Shown one piece after another: positions 27,813 to 35,896 of a stretch of 64,000 nucleotides of DNA (the first letter of the stretch is position 1; every line of letters begins with the position of its first letter). The notes beneath the pieces were generated by a model, which was not told the origin of the DNA, ran no database searches, and was given only the letters and a program-made list of their open reading frames with translations. The position numbers and the translations under genes are program-made. The DNA comes from Clostridium tagluense (GTDB lineage Bacteria; Bacillota; Clostridia; Clostridiales; Clostridiaceae), in contig NZ_BHYK01000016.1 in the NCBI RefSeq assembly GCF_003865095.1, forward strand, positions 47,613 to 111,612. Direction: 5' to 3'.

Positions 27813-28825
27813 TGAATTGTAATATATTTAAAAAGGGATTAGAAGAGTATGTACTAGGAAACATTTCAAATGATTTGAAAATTGCAATAGAAAAGCACAT
27901 GGATGGATGTGAAAGTTGCAGGAGGATGTATGAGGAAGAGGTTAAAATAGATAGAGATTTTAAGATGGTTTTATCAATAGATGGTATAGAATTTAATAGG
28001 TCAAGGGCTAGTATAATTAAAGCTATAGATAAAAATAGATATAGTAAAAAGACCTCCAATAAGATTTTATACAATTTTAAAAAATACAAAAATAGATATT
28101 TATCATATGCAGTAGCTGTTATGGCTATGATAGTAATTATTCCAATGATGTTAAAGGGCTTTGGTGGAGTAAACTTTAATAATGCAACCTCTAAAAAAAC
28201 CACAGCTATTAATAATTCAAGCGAAAAAGAAGCTTCTAAAAAAAGTGACTCGCTTATTGGCCATAGCAGCTTAGCAATGGATAAAATTCAAGTAAGCAAA
28301 GCAGCACTGGAATTTAAGAGTAGCATAATAACAAAACAGGCGCTCATAGATTATAAAATGAATTGGAAAAATTCTGGGGATGGAAAAAGGTCTGCGGCCA
28401 TAGATATAAAACCAGAACGTGATGTAGATTTTGGAATACATGCAGCTTATATTAAAAATATGACTACAAATGAGATAGTGAAGTATGAGGTTATTAATAA
28501 TGAGAGACAATACACTCCAATGCTTATAGAATGGTGGGATAGTGAACATTTAATAATTGTGGCTGGCTTTGGAGAGGGTACCATAGAATATGGTTCAGAA
28601 GTGTATAGCTTAGATGTTAATACGGGTCAGCTTTCTACTCTATACAAGGAAGTAGATGGGAAACATCAAATATTGGATTTTAAAAAGGTTAAGAATGACT
28701 TAATATTTCAATTGTTAATTTATAATGATGATACTTATAATACTTTTCATAAAGGCGTAGGGAAGATTACTTTGTTAGAATTAGACAAACTAGTGAATAT
28801 GGAAATCATAAGTGAGGAGAAATGA
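27812..28825 (+). CDS. Membrane anti-sigma factor with zinc-finger domain
   Basis: The N-terminal ~45 residues form the ZAS anti-sigma domain: the H-x3-C-x2-C motif is HMDGCESC. A single membrane helix follows at about 95-115 (LSYAVAVMAMIVIIPMML), then an extracytoplasmic domain of ~220 residues that may sense an envelope signal. The latter is not recognised, but part (YKMNWKNSGDGK..., ERQYTPMLIEWWDSEHLIIVAG) looks beta-rich. Pairing with the ECF sigma gene by a TAATG overlap makes the anti-sigma role very likely. Confidence 0.85.
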   Translation: MNCNIFKKGLEEYVLGNISNDLKIAIEKHMDGCESCRRMYEEEVKIDRDFKMVLSIDGIEFNRSRASIIKAIDKNRYSKKTSNKILYNFKKYKNRYLSYAVAVMAMIVIIPMMLKGFGGVNFNNATSKKTTAINNSSEKEASKKSDSLIGHSSLAMDKIQVSKAALEFKSSIITKQALIDYKMNWKNSGDGKRSAAIDIKPERDVDFGIHAAYIKNMTTNEIVKYEVINNERQYTPMLIEWWDSEHLIIVAGFGEGTIEYGSEVYSLDVNTGQLSTLYKEVDGKHQILDFKKVKNDLIFQLLIYNDDTYNTFHKGVGKITLLELDKLVNMEIISEEK

Positions 28826-28902
28826 AGTTGTAGTAATATATACTTTTCTATTTTGTGATATAATTAGATTGCTCTTAAATATGTGAAATAAAAGGTGAAA
28901 AT

Positions 28903-30177
28903 ATGGATAAATCGGGAAAAATATATGTGAAAGCAATGAATAAATATAATGATGGATATATAGACAAAGCAGTAGCTCTTTGTGAAAAAAGCATTGCTCT
29001 AAATATTACAAATGCTGCAGCTTTAAATTTGAAGGGTATTTTATATTATTTAAAAGGTGATTTGGAAAATGCTAAAAAAATGTGGAATATAAATTATAAA
29101 AGAAATAATGATAAAGTATCAAAAAAATATTTAAAGGATAGTATACGTGATAAGGAAAATTTACAATTGTATATTAATGCCTTGGATTTAATGAAGCGTT
29201 TTGATATATCTGGTGCTTTAGAGGCTCTTAAGCAATGTGAAAATAGTCATTTTAATTTTATAAATGTTAATAACCTTGTTAGCCTTTGTTATATAAAGCA
29301 AGGAGAATATGATAAAGCACTACCTTATATACTGGATGTTTTAAAAACAGATAAAAAAAATACAGCAGCCATTATGAATAAAAAAACCCTAATAGAATAT
29401 GGCAACTTAAAAAGAGAAACAAACTATAAAAAGATATTTATAGTAACTGCTAGTGTAGTTTCAATTATACTTGTTTTATTTGTTGGTAAGACATATGGGT
29501 ATAAACTGAAAAATACTCTAATAATAGGCATAAAAAAAATTGAAGGAAAAATTCAGTCAGATAAGAAAACTACAACTGGAAATGAATTGAAACCTATAGA
29601 AAATAAGGTTAAAGAAAATAAACCTAAAGAAAGTAAACCTAAAGAAAATAAACCCAAAGAAAAGCTAGAATTCCCACAGAAGAAATTTTCAGAGGCTATA
29701 AATACTAACAATATGGAGCAAATTATTGAGTATGTAAATCAGTGGAAGAATGCTGAGTTAGAAATGAATGATAAATTACTTATAGTAAAAGCCGAAGAAA
29801 TTATTAAGAGTGATGGAATAGTATATTTTTATGAAAAAGGCGTAAAGTTTATGGAAGATAAAAACTTCATCCAAGCTGAAAAATATTTTTTATATGCATT
29901 ACCATACTCTGAAGGAAATTATTTGAAAGAGCATATAATTTATATGTTAGCATTGAGTTATAAGTCTAGTTCTGAATTTGAAAATGCTGTTATATACTAT
30001 GAACTTAGCTTAAAACAATTCCCTGAGGGAAGTTATGCTGAGGAAATTTTATACGATTTAATTTTTATAAATAAAGACATAGATGTAGTGAAAGCTAAGG
30101 GATACGCAGAAAAATTAATAAAACAATTTCCGGATTCCCAATATAATAATGATATGGTGCAAAATATGTTAAAGTAG
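28903..30177 (+). CDS. Tetratricopeptide-repeat membrane protein
   Basis: This 424-residue protein has N-terminal TPR-like units (about 1-170: NKYNDGYIDKAVALCEKSIALN, ...AALNLKGILYYLKGDLENAKKMW, ...YIKQGEYDKALPYILDVLK). A membrane helix lies at about 180-202. A low-complexity linker of KPKE/NKPK repeats (about 230-252) follows, then a second, extracytoplasmic helical-repeat region (QAEKYFLYALPYSEGNY, ...FENAVIYYELSLKQFPEGSYAEEIL). A scaffold for protein-protein contacts across the membrane is likely; the partner is unknown. It follows the sigma/anti-sigma pair by 77 bp on the same strand. Confidence 0.75.
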   Translation: MDKSGKIYVKAMNKYNDGYIDKAVALCEKSIALNITNAAALNLKGILYYLKGDLENAKKMWNINYKRNNDKVSKKYLKDSIRDKENLQLYINALDLMKRFDISGALEALKQCENSHFNFINVNNLVSLCYIKQGEYDKALPYILDVLKTDKKNTAAIMNKKTLIEYGNLKRETNYKKIFIVTASVVSIILVLFVGKTYGYKLKNTLIIGIKKIEGKIQSDKKTTTGNELKPIENKVKENKPKESKPKENKPKEKLEFPQKKFSEAINTNNMEQIIEYVNQWKNAELEMNDKLLIVKAEEIIKSDGIVYFYEKGVKFMEDKNFIQAEKYFLYALPYSEGNYLKEHIIYMLALSYKSSSEFENAVIYYELSLKQFPEGSYAEEILYDLIFINKDIDVVKAKGYAEKLIKQFPDSQYNNDMVQNMLK

Positions 30178-30297
30178 CTAAAGACATGTTTGTGTTTGAA
30201 TTTGGGTATACTAACTCTGAAATATGTAATAGTTGTTTTACAACTTTGTCAGACTAGTTAAAAACCTAATTTTAACAAATAATAATTTAAAATATTA

Positions 30298-30326
30298 TTG
30301 ACTAGTCACATAATAAGGTATACAAT
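30298..30326 (+). promoter_or_regulatory. Promoter of trxA
   Basis: TTGACT (30298-30303), 17-bp spacer, TACAAT (30321-30326), about 50 bp upstream of the ATG. Confidence 0.65.
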
Positions 30327-30338
30327 AATACTATAAAA

Positions 30339-30357
30339 TATACCCTAATGGGGTATA
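30339..30357 (+). promoter_or_regulatory. CsoR/CstR-like operator palindrome upstream of trxA
   Basis: TATACCC-TAATG-GGGTATA is a perfect 7-bp inverted repeat with C- and G-tracts flanked by TATA/TATA, placed between the -10 box and the ribosome-binding site. CsoR-family (copper, persulfide) repressors bind ATACCC(N4-6)GGGTAT sites. No csoR-like gene is in the window, so the regulator is inferred. Confidence 0.5.
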
Positions 30358-30375
30358 ATAACTGGAGGTAATAAT

Positions 30376-30693
30376 ATGATTAAAGAAGTTAATGATAAAA
30401 ATTTTGATGAGGAAATTGGGAATTCAGATAATATAGTTGTAGTTGATTTTTGGGCACCTTGGTGTGGACCTTGTAAAATGTTAAGTCCAGTAATTGAAGA
30501 ATTAGCAAAAGAAATGGGAAAAGAAGTTAAGTTTGCAAAAGTTAATGTAGATGAAAGTCCAATGATTTCATCTAAGTATAGAATTGCAAGCATTCCAACG
30601 GTTATGGTCTTTAATAAAGAAACAGTTAAAGAGACTATGGTAGGATTTAGACCTAAAGCTGACATAAAGAAAATAATCCAAAGAAATTTATAA
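30376..30693 (+). CDS. trxA: Thioredoxin
   Basis: This 105-residue cytosolic thiol-disulfide oxidoreductase has the active site WCGPCK at about 31-36 preceded by VVDFWAPWCGPC, the cis-proline loop SIPTVMVF and the conserved buried aspartate. AAAACTGGAGG lies upstream. The downstream reductase-like flavoprotein is the presumed electron donor. Confidence 0.96.
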   Translation: MIKEVNDKNFDEEIGNSDNIVVVDFWAPWCGPCKMLSPVIEELAKEMGKEVKFAKVNVDESPMISSKYRIASIPTVMVFNKETVKETMVGFRPKADIKKIIQRNL

Positions 30694-30741
30694 AATTCAA
30701 CTACATTTCAGTTTTAAGGATGATAATTAATAGAAATATTT

Positions 30742-30788
30742 TGGAGGTAAGTTATTTAAATTTTTATAATTTGAAATAACTATCTCCA
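30742..30788 (+). promoter_or_regulatory. Hairpin between trxA and the flavin reductase gene
   Basis: TGGAG (30742-30746) with CTCCA (30784-30788) and AGTTATTT (30750-30757) with AAATAACT (30774-30781) form a long stem whose 5' arm contains a GGAGG. It could mask a false ribosome-binding site or set the trxA:reductase expression ratio. Confidence 0.5.
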
Positions 30789-30823
30789 TTTTATGGATTA
30801 TAGACTTTGCAAGGAGGAAAATA

Positions 30824-31696
30824 ATGGGAGAAACAGGAGAAAGATATGATATAGCTATAATTGGTACAGGGCCAGCGGGTCTTGAAGCAGCTATTAATGC
30901 TAAAATTAGAAATAAAAACATAATACTTTTTGGAAGTAAAGAATTAAGTGCAAAACTAGTAAAAGCACCAAAGGTAAATAATTTTTTAGGGTTTTATAAT
31001 CTTACAGGAAAAGAGCTTAAAAACCACTTTGCAGCACATATTGAAGCTATGGGCATAGGTATTGTAAATGAGAGAATAAATAATGTTTACGCTATGGGAG
31101 ATTACTTTGCATTAATGGTAAATGATAAAATATATGAGGCTAAATCAATAATTTTAGCTACAGGTATAGAATATGGCAAACCATTAAAAGGAGAAGAAAA
31201 GTTATTAGGAAAAGGAGTAGGTTACTGTGCTACCTGTGATGCTCCGTTGTATAAAGGTAAGACAGTTGTTGTAGTAGGATATAACAAAGAAAGTGAAGAA
31301 GAAACTAATTTTGTCAGTGAATTATGTGGAAAAACATATTATGTTCCAATGTACAGAGGGGAATATAAACTAAATCCTAATGTAGAGATAATAAATCATA
31401 AACCTTTAGAAATAGTAGGTGTTGATAGGGTAACTAAAATTGTTTTAGAGCATGGTGAAATAATTACAGATGGAATTTTCATGCTAAGAGATAGTTTATC
31501 TCCAAGCCAATTAGTTCCGGGGCTTGAGATAGAAGAAGGGCATATAAAAGTAGATAGGAATATGCAAACAAACATAGAAGGGTGTTATGCTGCAGGAGAC
31601 TGCACTGGAAAGCCATATCAGTATATGAAGTCAGCTGGTGAGGGTCTTATAGCTGCATTATCGGCAGTTTCATATTTAGATTCAGCTAAGAAATAA
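30824..31696 (+). CDS. Thioredoxin reductase-like flavoprotein, probably ferredoxin-dependent (FFTR-like)
   Basis: The fold is that of low-Mr thioredoxin reductases: FAD motif IAIIGTGPAGLEAAI, ATGIEYGKP, redox site CATC in GYCATCDAPLYKG, and C-terminal FAD segment GCYAAGDCTGKP. The second Rossmann motif, which in NADPH enzymes reads GGGDSAxEEA with a downstream HRRxxFR, is here VVVGYNKESEEETN and YVPMYRGEYK, so the NADPH-binding residues are missing. The 290-residue length is also short. This is the pattern of the clostridial ferredoxin-dependent flavin thioredoxin reductases. The trxA neighbour supports reduction of thioredoxin; the donor is inference. Confidence 0.85.
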   Translation: MGETGERYDIAIIGTGPAGLEAAINAKIRNKNIILFGSKELSAKLVKAPKVNNFLGFYNLTGKELKNHFAAHIEAMGIGIVNERINNVYAMGDYFALMVNDKIYEAKSIILATGIEYGKPLKGEEKLLGKGVGYCATCDAPLYKGKTVVVVGYNKESEEETNFVSELCGKTYYVPMYRGEYKLNPNVEIINHKPLEIVGVDRVTKIVLEHGEIITDGIFMLRDSLSPSQLVPGLEIEEGHIKVDRNMQTNIEGCYAAGDCTGKPYQYMKSAGEGLIAALSAVSYLDSAKK

Positions 31697-31704
31697 ATTT
31701 AGGC

Positions 31705-31770
31705 AGCTAACTTTAGTTAAAACTAACTTTAGTAAAAACTAACTTTAGTTAAAACTAACTGGGGTTAGCT
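31705..31770. repeat. 16-bp tandem repeat, four copies, closed by an inverted repeat
   Basis: CTAACTTTAGTTAAAA (31707-31722), CTAACTTTAGTAAAAA, CTAACTTTAGTTAAAA and a degenerate fourth copy CTAACTGGGGTTAGCT (to 31770) run head to tail. AGCTAAC at 31705 and GTTAGCT at 31764 bracket the array and can pair. It lies between the convergent reductase and SleB-like genes. Confidence 0.8.
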
Positions 31771-31776
31771 ACCTGG

Positions 31777-31804
31777 ACTGTAGTGTATAACTACAGTTTT
31801 TTTT
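31777..31804 (+). terminator. Intrinsic terminator after the reductase gene
   Basis: ACTGTAGT and ACTACAGT form a perfect 8-bp stem over GTATA, followed by eight Ts. The symmetry would also help stop the convergent minus-strand gene. Confidence 0.85.
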
Positions 31805-32357
31805 ATTTAACTACAAAAAATACATGATTTCCTATGGTTTTTATATTGGCCTTTTTTATATCTTTCATCCATTGAGAAGTTGATATTTCAGGATTATAAA
31901 AGAAAACAGCCTTATCTGTAGGATCTTTACCTTTTAATGCATCTAATACAGCTGTGTAACTAGCGGAATCTGGAATGACATCTGGTTTGCCTTGGTGAAC
32001 TACCTTTCCACGTTTAACACAAGAAAAGGCATTTTTTTGATTAATAACACCAGAAATAGACTTTGGGAAACCGGCATGTCTAGTACGATTTAATATAACG
32101 GAGGCTACTGCAAGTTTGCCACTAGCAGGTTCACCACAACTCTCAGCATATACAACTTGAGACATTAAATAAATATCTTTATCAGTAACATAAATCGAGT
32201 CATTGGATCCATTAAACACAGCTATTGCTTCTATTTTCTCATTATATAAATCTTTGATTTCAGAACCTTGTGAATATAAATATTCTCCCTTTGCGTTTAA
32301 ATTAGGTAATAATGTGAATAATGTTAAAATACAAACTAAAAAAGCAAATTTTTTCAT
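31803..32357 (-). CDS. SleB-like cell wall / spore cortex hydrolase
   Basis: A signal peptide (about 1-23: KKFAFLVCILTLFTLLPNLNAKG) and a C-terminal Hydrolase_2 domain are visible: DIYLMSQVVYAESCGEPASGKLAVASVILNRTRHAGFPKSI. The acid YAE is the catalytic glutamate, and AFSCVKRGK and KAVFFYNP motifs follow. Such lytic transglycosylase-like enzymes act on spore cortex (SleB) or vegetative wall (CwlJ/YkvT-type). The 184-residue length lacks the usual N-terminal peptidoglycan-binding domain. A c-di-AMP riboswitch directly precedes the start, the common arrangement for wall hydrolases, linking wall turnover to the second messenger made by CdaA nearby. Confidence 0.88.
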   Translation of the reverse strand: MKKFAFLVCILTLFTLLPNLNAKGEYLYSQGSEIKDLYNEKIEAIAVFNGSNDSIYVTDKDIYLMSQVVYAESCGEPASGKLAVASVILNRTRHAGFPKSISGVINQKNAFSCVKRGKVVHQGKPDVIPDSASYTAVLDALKGKDPTDKAVFFYNPEISTSQWMKDIKKANIKTIGNHVFFVVK

Positions 32358-32371
32358 ACTATCCTCTCCTT

Positions 32372-32473
32372 TTGCCTACGGAGTTAGCTGACGGGTTCGG
32401 AAAAGGTTTAACCTACACAAATTGTGATTCACCCCAAATGCTTGGTTCCTCCGTGTTTTTTTTACTTAGGCAA
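32372..32473 (-). promoter_or_regulatory. Cyclic di-AMP riboswitch (ydaO/yuaA class)
   Basis: Read on the minus strand, the conserved blocks appear in order: ACGGAGGAACCAA, TTGGGGTGAATC, GTAGGTTAAACC, CCGAACCCGTCAGCTAAC and CTCCGTAGGC. GCCTA/TAGGC and ACGGAG/CTCCGT close the aptamer (P1 region). It ends about 15 bases before the SleB-like start codon with AAAAGGAG in between, so translation control at the ribosome-binding site is plausible. ydaO switches usually lower expression when c-di-AMP is high. Confidence 0.92.
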
Positions 32474-32512
32474 TAATAGTGTGCCCAGGAGAATAAATAT
32501 AATACATTAATT

Positions 32513-33538
32513 TTATTTATTCTTTAGTTCAATAAAGGTTTTAATAAATACACTATAGTAATTTTCTAACTCAGCAAATTTTAGATTAGAAGAAGTATAT
32601 AGAGAGTCTGATGCTGATGAATCTACAACAGCACTTAGGGCTTGAATTTTTTCATTTGTAAGTGCAAGTTTAAAATCCTTTAAATAATTTTCATACATAT
32701 CTAATAGGGGTTTGAAGGATTCATAAGTAGCAGCAGTAGAGGTCGGTATAGATAAACTTTTAAAAGTAGTTTGCACATTGCTTAATTTTACAAGATTATC
32801 ACCTATTAGTAACAAGAGATCATCATAGGACATATTGTTTTTTCTTACCTTTACCACATAAGAGTAATAATTGATTTTAATATCTAAAAAATTTTTGGAT
32901 ATGGTATCAATTTTACTAATGAATTCCTTAGTTTGATTAGATTTAATATCTTCTTCCACTTGCATTCTTATTGCCATATAACTGTCATTAAGTACATCAT
33001 CAATGAAGGTTAATGAAGTTTTTGGAAGGGCTATTTTAACATTATAAATATTTATTAATGAGTAAAAATTCATGCAGTCATTTCTATAAGTTTTAAGAGT
33101 AGTACTAAATTCATTTGCAGAAGAACCAGAGGGATCATTTAAAATTGCTAGTGCTTGCCTATAAATTGATAAGTTATTATCTAAACCTAGTTTTAGATTT
33201 TCATGATCTTTTTTATATTTTGAGGTTGGTTTAGAATTTGTTAAATTATCTTTTAATTTAGTTAAATCATTAATACTACTGGGTAATTGCTTTTTTGCAT
33301 ATTCAACATCTATTGTTCCGTTAGTATTAAAAAGTTGTTCTATATTTTTATTAACTTCGTTAATACCCTTAATATTTTTTGTTATAGTGGTTTCATAGGA
33401 GGCATATACTTTATTTAAAGATGAATAGTAGCTGGCAAAGAAAATTCCTGTGGAGGTCATTATGATAGATAGAAAAAGTATAATTTTAAATGTTTTCCTT
33501 TTTTTATTAGCATCTGCAATATCTTTTTTTTCACTCAA
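32513..33538 (-). CDS. Membrane-anchored helical protein of unknown function
   Basis: No family is recognised. The N-terminus is charged, followed by a membrane helix at about 19-41 (IILFLSIIMTSTGIFFASYY). About 295 residues of predicted helical, coiled-coil-like extracytoplasmic sequence follow, rich in Asn, Ser, Thr and Lys (e.g. NKNIEQLF, SINDLTKLKDNLTNSK), ending MELKNK-like charged residues. The start is TTG with AAGGGAG at good spacing. It is transcribed toward the c-di-AMP riboswitch and SleB-like gene, with 39 bp between its stop and the aptamer. The topology resembles chemoreceptor/sensor ectodomains, but no signalling domain is present. Confidence 0.6.
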   Translation of the reverse strand: MSEKKDIADANKKRKTFKIILFLSIIMTSTGIFFASYYSSLNKVYASYETTITKNIKGINEVNKNIEQLFNTNGTIDVEYAKKQLPSSINDLTKLKDNLTNSKPTSKYKKDHENLKLGLDNNLSIYRQALAILNDPSGSSANEFSTTLKTYRNDCMNFYSLINIYNVKIALPKTSLTFIDDVLNDSYMAIRMQVEEDIKSNQTKEFISKIDTISKNFLDIKINYYSYVVKVRKNNMSYDDLLLLIGDNLVKLSNVQTTFKSLSIPTSTAATYESFKPLLDMYENYLKDFKLALTNEKIQALSAVVDSSASDSLYTSSNLKFAELENYYSVFIKTFIELKNK

Positions 33539-33800
33539 ATAAACTCACTCCCTTATTTTTGTATTATATTATTATATTATCATAATAGAGTTAAATTATT
33601 CTAGAAAAATTATACAATTACATCCTTTTAGGATAAATTGTAGAATTGTAGCCTTTATCATTTCAAAATACATAAATTAATAGAATAACCACTGAACATA
33701 AATCTATTTATTATAATAAAATTAACTTATAATTTATATTAATAAGCCATAGCATGGTGTATAATTATAAATAAGAGTTTTATTAAGGGGGTGTGGCTTT

Positions 33801-34649
33801 ATGGATGTACTTAAGTTAATGTTAAGCACAATTAAAAATATAAGTTTCTTTTCAGTTTTGGATATATTAGTGGTGGCCTATATATTCTATAAAACTTATA
33901 TGCTAATGAAGGAAACAAGAGCTGAGCAGTTATTAAAAGGGATAGTGCTTATTTTTCTACTTATTCCTATAAGTCAGTTGCTTAATCTTACAGTATTAAA
34001 TTGGATTTTAAATAAGACCATAACAATCGGTGTTTTGACTATTGTTATAATCTTTCAACCAGAAATAAGAAGAGCCTTAGAGCACCTGGGAAGGACAGCT
34101 TTTACGGACAAACACATATTTGAAAATGAAGAGACTATGGAAATAGTTATAACTGAAATTGTTAATGCTGTTGAAAACTTATCAAAAAGTAAAACAGGAG
34201 CACTAATAGTAATAGAGCAAAAGACCGGTATTGGAGAAATAATTAAAACAGGAACCGCCATAGACGCTTTAATATCTGGCGCTTTACTAGAAAATATATT
34301 CGTAGTTAATACTCCACTTCACGATGGAGCTACAATAATTAGAAATGGTAGAATAATAGCGGCAGGTTGTTTTCTGCCTTTAACAAATAATGATAAAATA
34401 AGCAAGAAATTAGGAACGCGGCATAGAGCAGCTATAGGAATAACTGAAACTTCAGATGCTCTAACAATAATAGTATCAGAAGAAACGGGAACTATATCAT
34501 TGGCTGTGAATGGGAGATTGGTAAGGAACTATGACCGAGATAAGCTTAAGAAAATACTTGTTCAAATAATAAAGAACAGGCAAAGTAAAAAAATAACTTT
34601 AAAGGAGAAAATAAGGTCATGGATAAAGTCGAAAAACAACAATATATAA
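33801..34649 (+). CDS. cdaA: Diadenylate cyclase CdaA
   Basis: This membrane enzyme condenses two ATP into cyclic di-AMP. It has 282 residues. Three N-terminal hydrophobic helices (about 15-100) are followed by the DAC domain, with motifs PLHDGATIIRNGRIIAAGCFLPLT (DGA catalytic) and LGTRHRAAIGITE (RHR). EIRRALEHLGR and GTAIDALISGALLENIF are also typical. It overlaps cdaR by 31 bp, the conserved cdaA-cdaR pair. glmM, usually the third gene, is about 12 kb downstream here. Confidence 0.96.
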   Translation: MDVLKLMLSTIKNISFFSVLDILVVAYIFYKTYMLMKETRAEQLLKGIVLIFLLIPISQLLNLTVLNWILNKTITIGVLTIVIIFQPEIRRALEHLGRTAFTDKHIFENEETMEIVITEIVNAVENLSKSKTGALIVIEQKTGIGEIIKTGTAIDALISGALLENIFVVNTPLHDGATIIRNGRIIAAGCFLPLTNNDKISKKLGTRHRAAIGITETSDALTIIVSEETGTISLAVNGRLVRNYDRDKLKKILVQIIKNRQSKKITLKEKIRSWIKSKNNNI

Positions 34650-35896
34650 TTAAAATATGCTGTGTAATAGCTGCTTTTGCGCTATGGCTTTTTATAACAA
34701 GTACAGAAAATCCAGTGAATGCTATTAAAATTAAAAGTATACCTGTGCAGCTTCTAAACACGGATATACTAACCCATTCAAATCTGATTTTAGTACCAGG
34801 GCAAGATTTAACCACATCCTTAAATATTAAAGGAGCAAATACTGGTATGCTTTTAAATACAAAAGCAGAAGATTTCACGGTAGTGGCAGATTTAGGTGCA
34901 TATGCACTTAAAAGAGGAGAACAAAAAATTCCTATTGAAATAAGGAAAAGTCCTAATAATATAAATGTGACCAATGGTGAGGGGCTTTTTATAACCATAA
35001 ATTTAGATGAATTGGCTGAGGTTAAAAAGCCTATAAGTGTAAATATAACTGGAAAGCCCAAAGAAGGCTATTATGCATCTGCAGCGAAATTATCACAAAA
35101 CAATGCTATGGTAACAGGCGGGTCAAAGCTTGTAAATATAGTAAAAGAGATAATAATAGAAATAGATATACAAGGTAAGGAATCCGATGTTATAAAAAGC
35201 TATAAACTTAAACCGGTAGATGCAGCGGGAAAAGAAATAAAAGAAGTTACGGTAACTCCATCTCATATGGATGTTAAGGTTCCTTTAAAAAGGACTAAAT
35301 CTGTAGGAGTGAAAGTAAAAACTACAGGGAGTTTAGACCCTAAATTTACTTTAGGAAGTATAAAAGTACTACCGGAACGATTTGATGTGACAGGAAGTAT
35401 AGAGGGCCTTAGCCAACTAGAAAACTTAAGCACGGAAGCTATTGATTTAAGCAAAATAAGTGAGAGTACTACAATAGACGCAAAGGTAGTAATTCCTGGT
35501 GGAGTAAGTTTAGTTAGTGGTAGTGGCAGTGCTGAAAATGTAGTTAAGGTTGAAATTAGTGTAAATAAAGTGGTAGAAAAAATCCCGGATAAAGTAGTGG
35601 AAAAAAGTTTAAGTTTAGATATTAAATATAGTAATTTAGATGAAAAATATGATGCAAAGTTAGAAAAAGATAAAGTCGCAATAGTTATTTCAGGAACTGA
35701 AGCAATTATAAATTCACTAGATGTAAAAAAAATCACAGCTACAGTGGACTTAGTTAGTTTAGTAGAAGGTGAGCACACTGTAAAAGTATTAGTGACATTA
35801 CCTGAAGGTGTAAATTCAATATCAGCGGTTCCAGATAAAATACTAGTAACTATTACAAAAAAACAAACGGGGGGAACTACTACTAATGGCAATTAA
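34619..35896 (+). CDS. cdaR: CdaA regulatory protein CdaR (YbbR repeats)
   Basis: This membrane-anchored regulator binds and modulates CdaA. It has 425 residues. The N-terminal helix (about 9-30, IIKICCVIAAFALWLFITSTEN) is the typical YbbR anchor. Four YbbR-like beta-domains follow, each with the pattern VNVTG.P..GY..... and a final V.V (e.g. ISVNITGKPKEGYYASAAKLSQNNAMVTG). The gene starts within cdaA and ends overlapping the next gene by 11 bp, implying one coupled transcript. Confidence 0.93.
   Translation: MDKVEKQQYIIKICCVIAAFALWLFITSTENPVNAIKIKSIPVQLLNTDILTHSNLILVPGQDLTTSLNIKGANTGMLLNTKAEDFTVVADLGAYALKRGEQKIPIEIRKSPNNINVTNGEGLFITINLDELAEVKKPISVNITGKPKEGYYASAAKLSQNNAMVTGGSKLVNIVKEIIIEIDIQGKESDVIKSYKLKPVDAAGKEIKEVTVTPSHMDVKVPLKRTKSVGVKVKTTGSLDPKFTLGSIKVLPERFDVTGSIEGLSQLENLSTEAIDLSKISESTTIDAKVVIPGGVSLVSGSGSAENVVKVEISVNKVVEKIPDKVVEKSLSLDIKYSNLDEKYDAKLEKDKVAIVISGTEAIINSLDVKKITATVDLVSLVEGEHTVKVLVTLPEGVNSISAVPDKILVTITKKQTGGTTTNGN

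Noticed and set aside
34546..35061. 171-codon minus-strand frame spanning the cdaA/cdaR junction
   Set aside because: It is opposite two well-supported overlapping genes; no start signal and no family.
35263..35892. 209-codon open frame on the minus strand
   Set aside because: It is the antisense shadow of cdaR; Thr/Ser/Leu-rich low-complexity translation typical of reversed frames.
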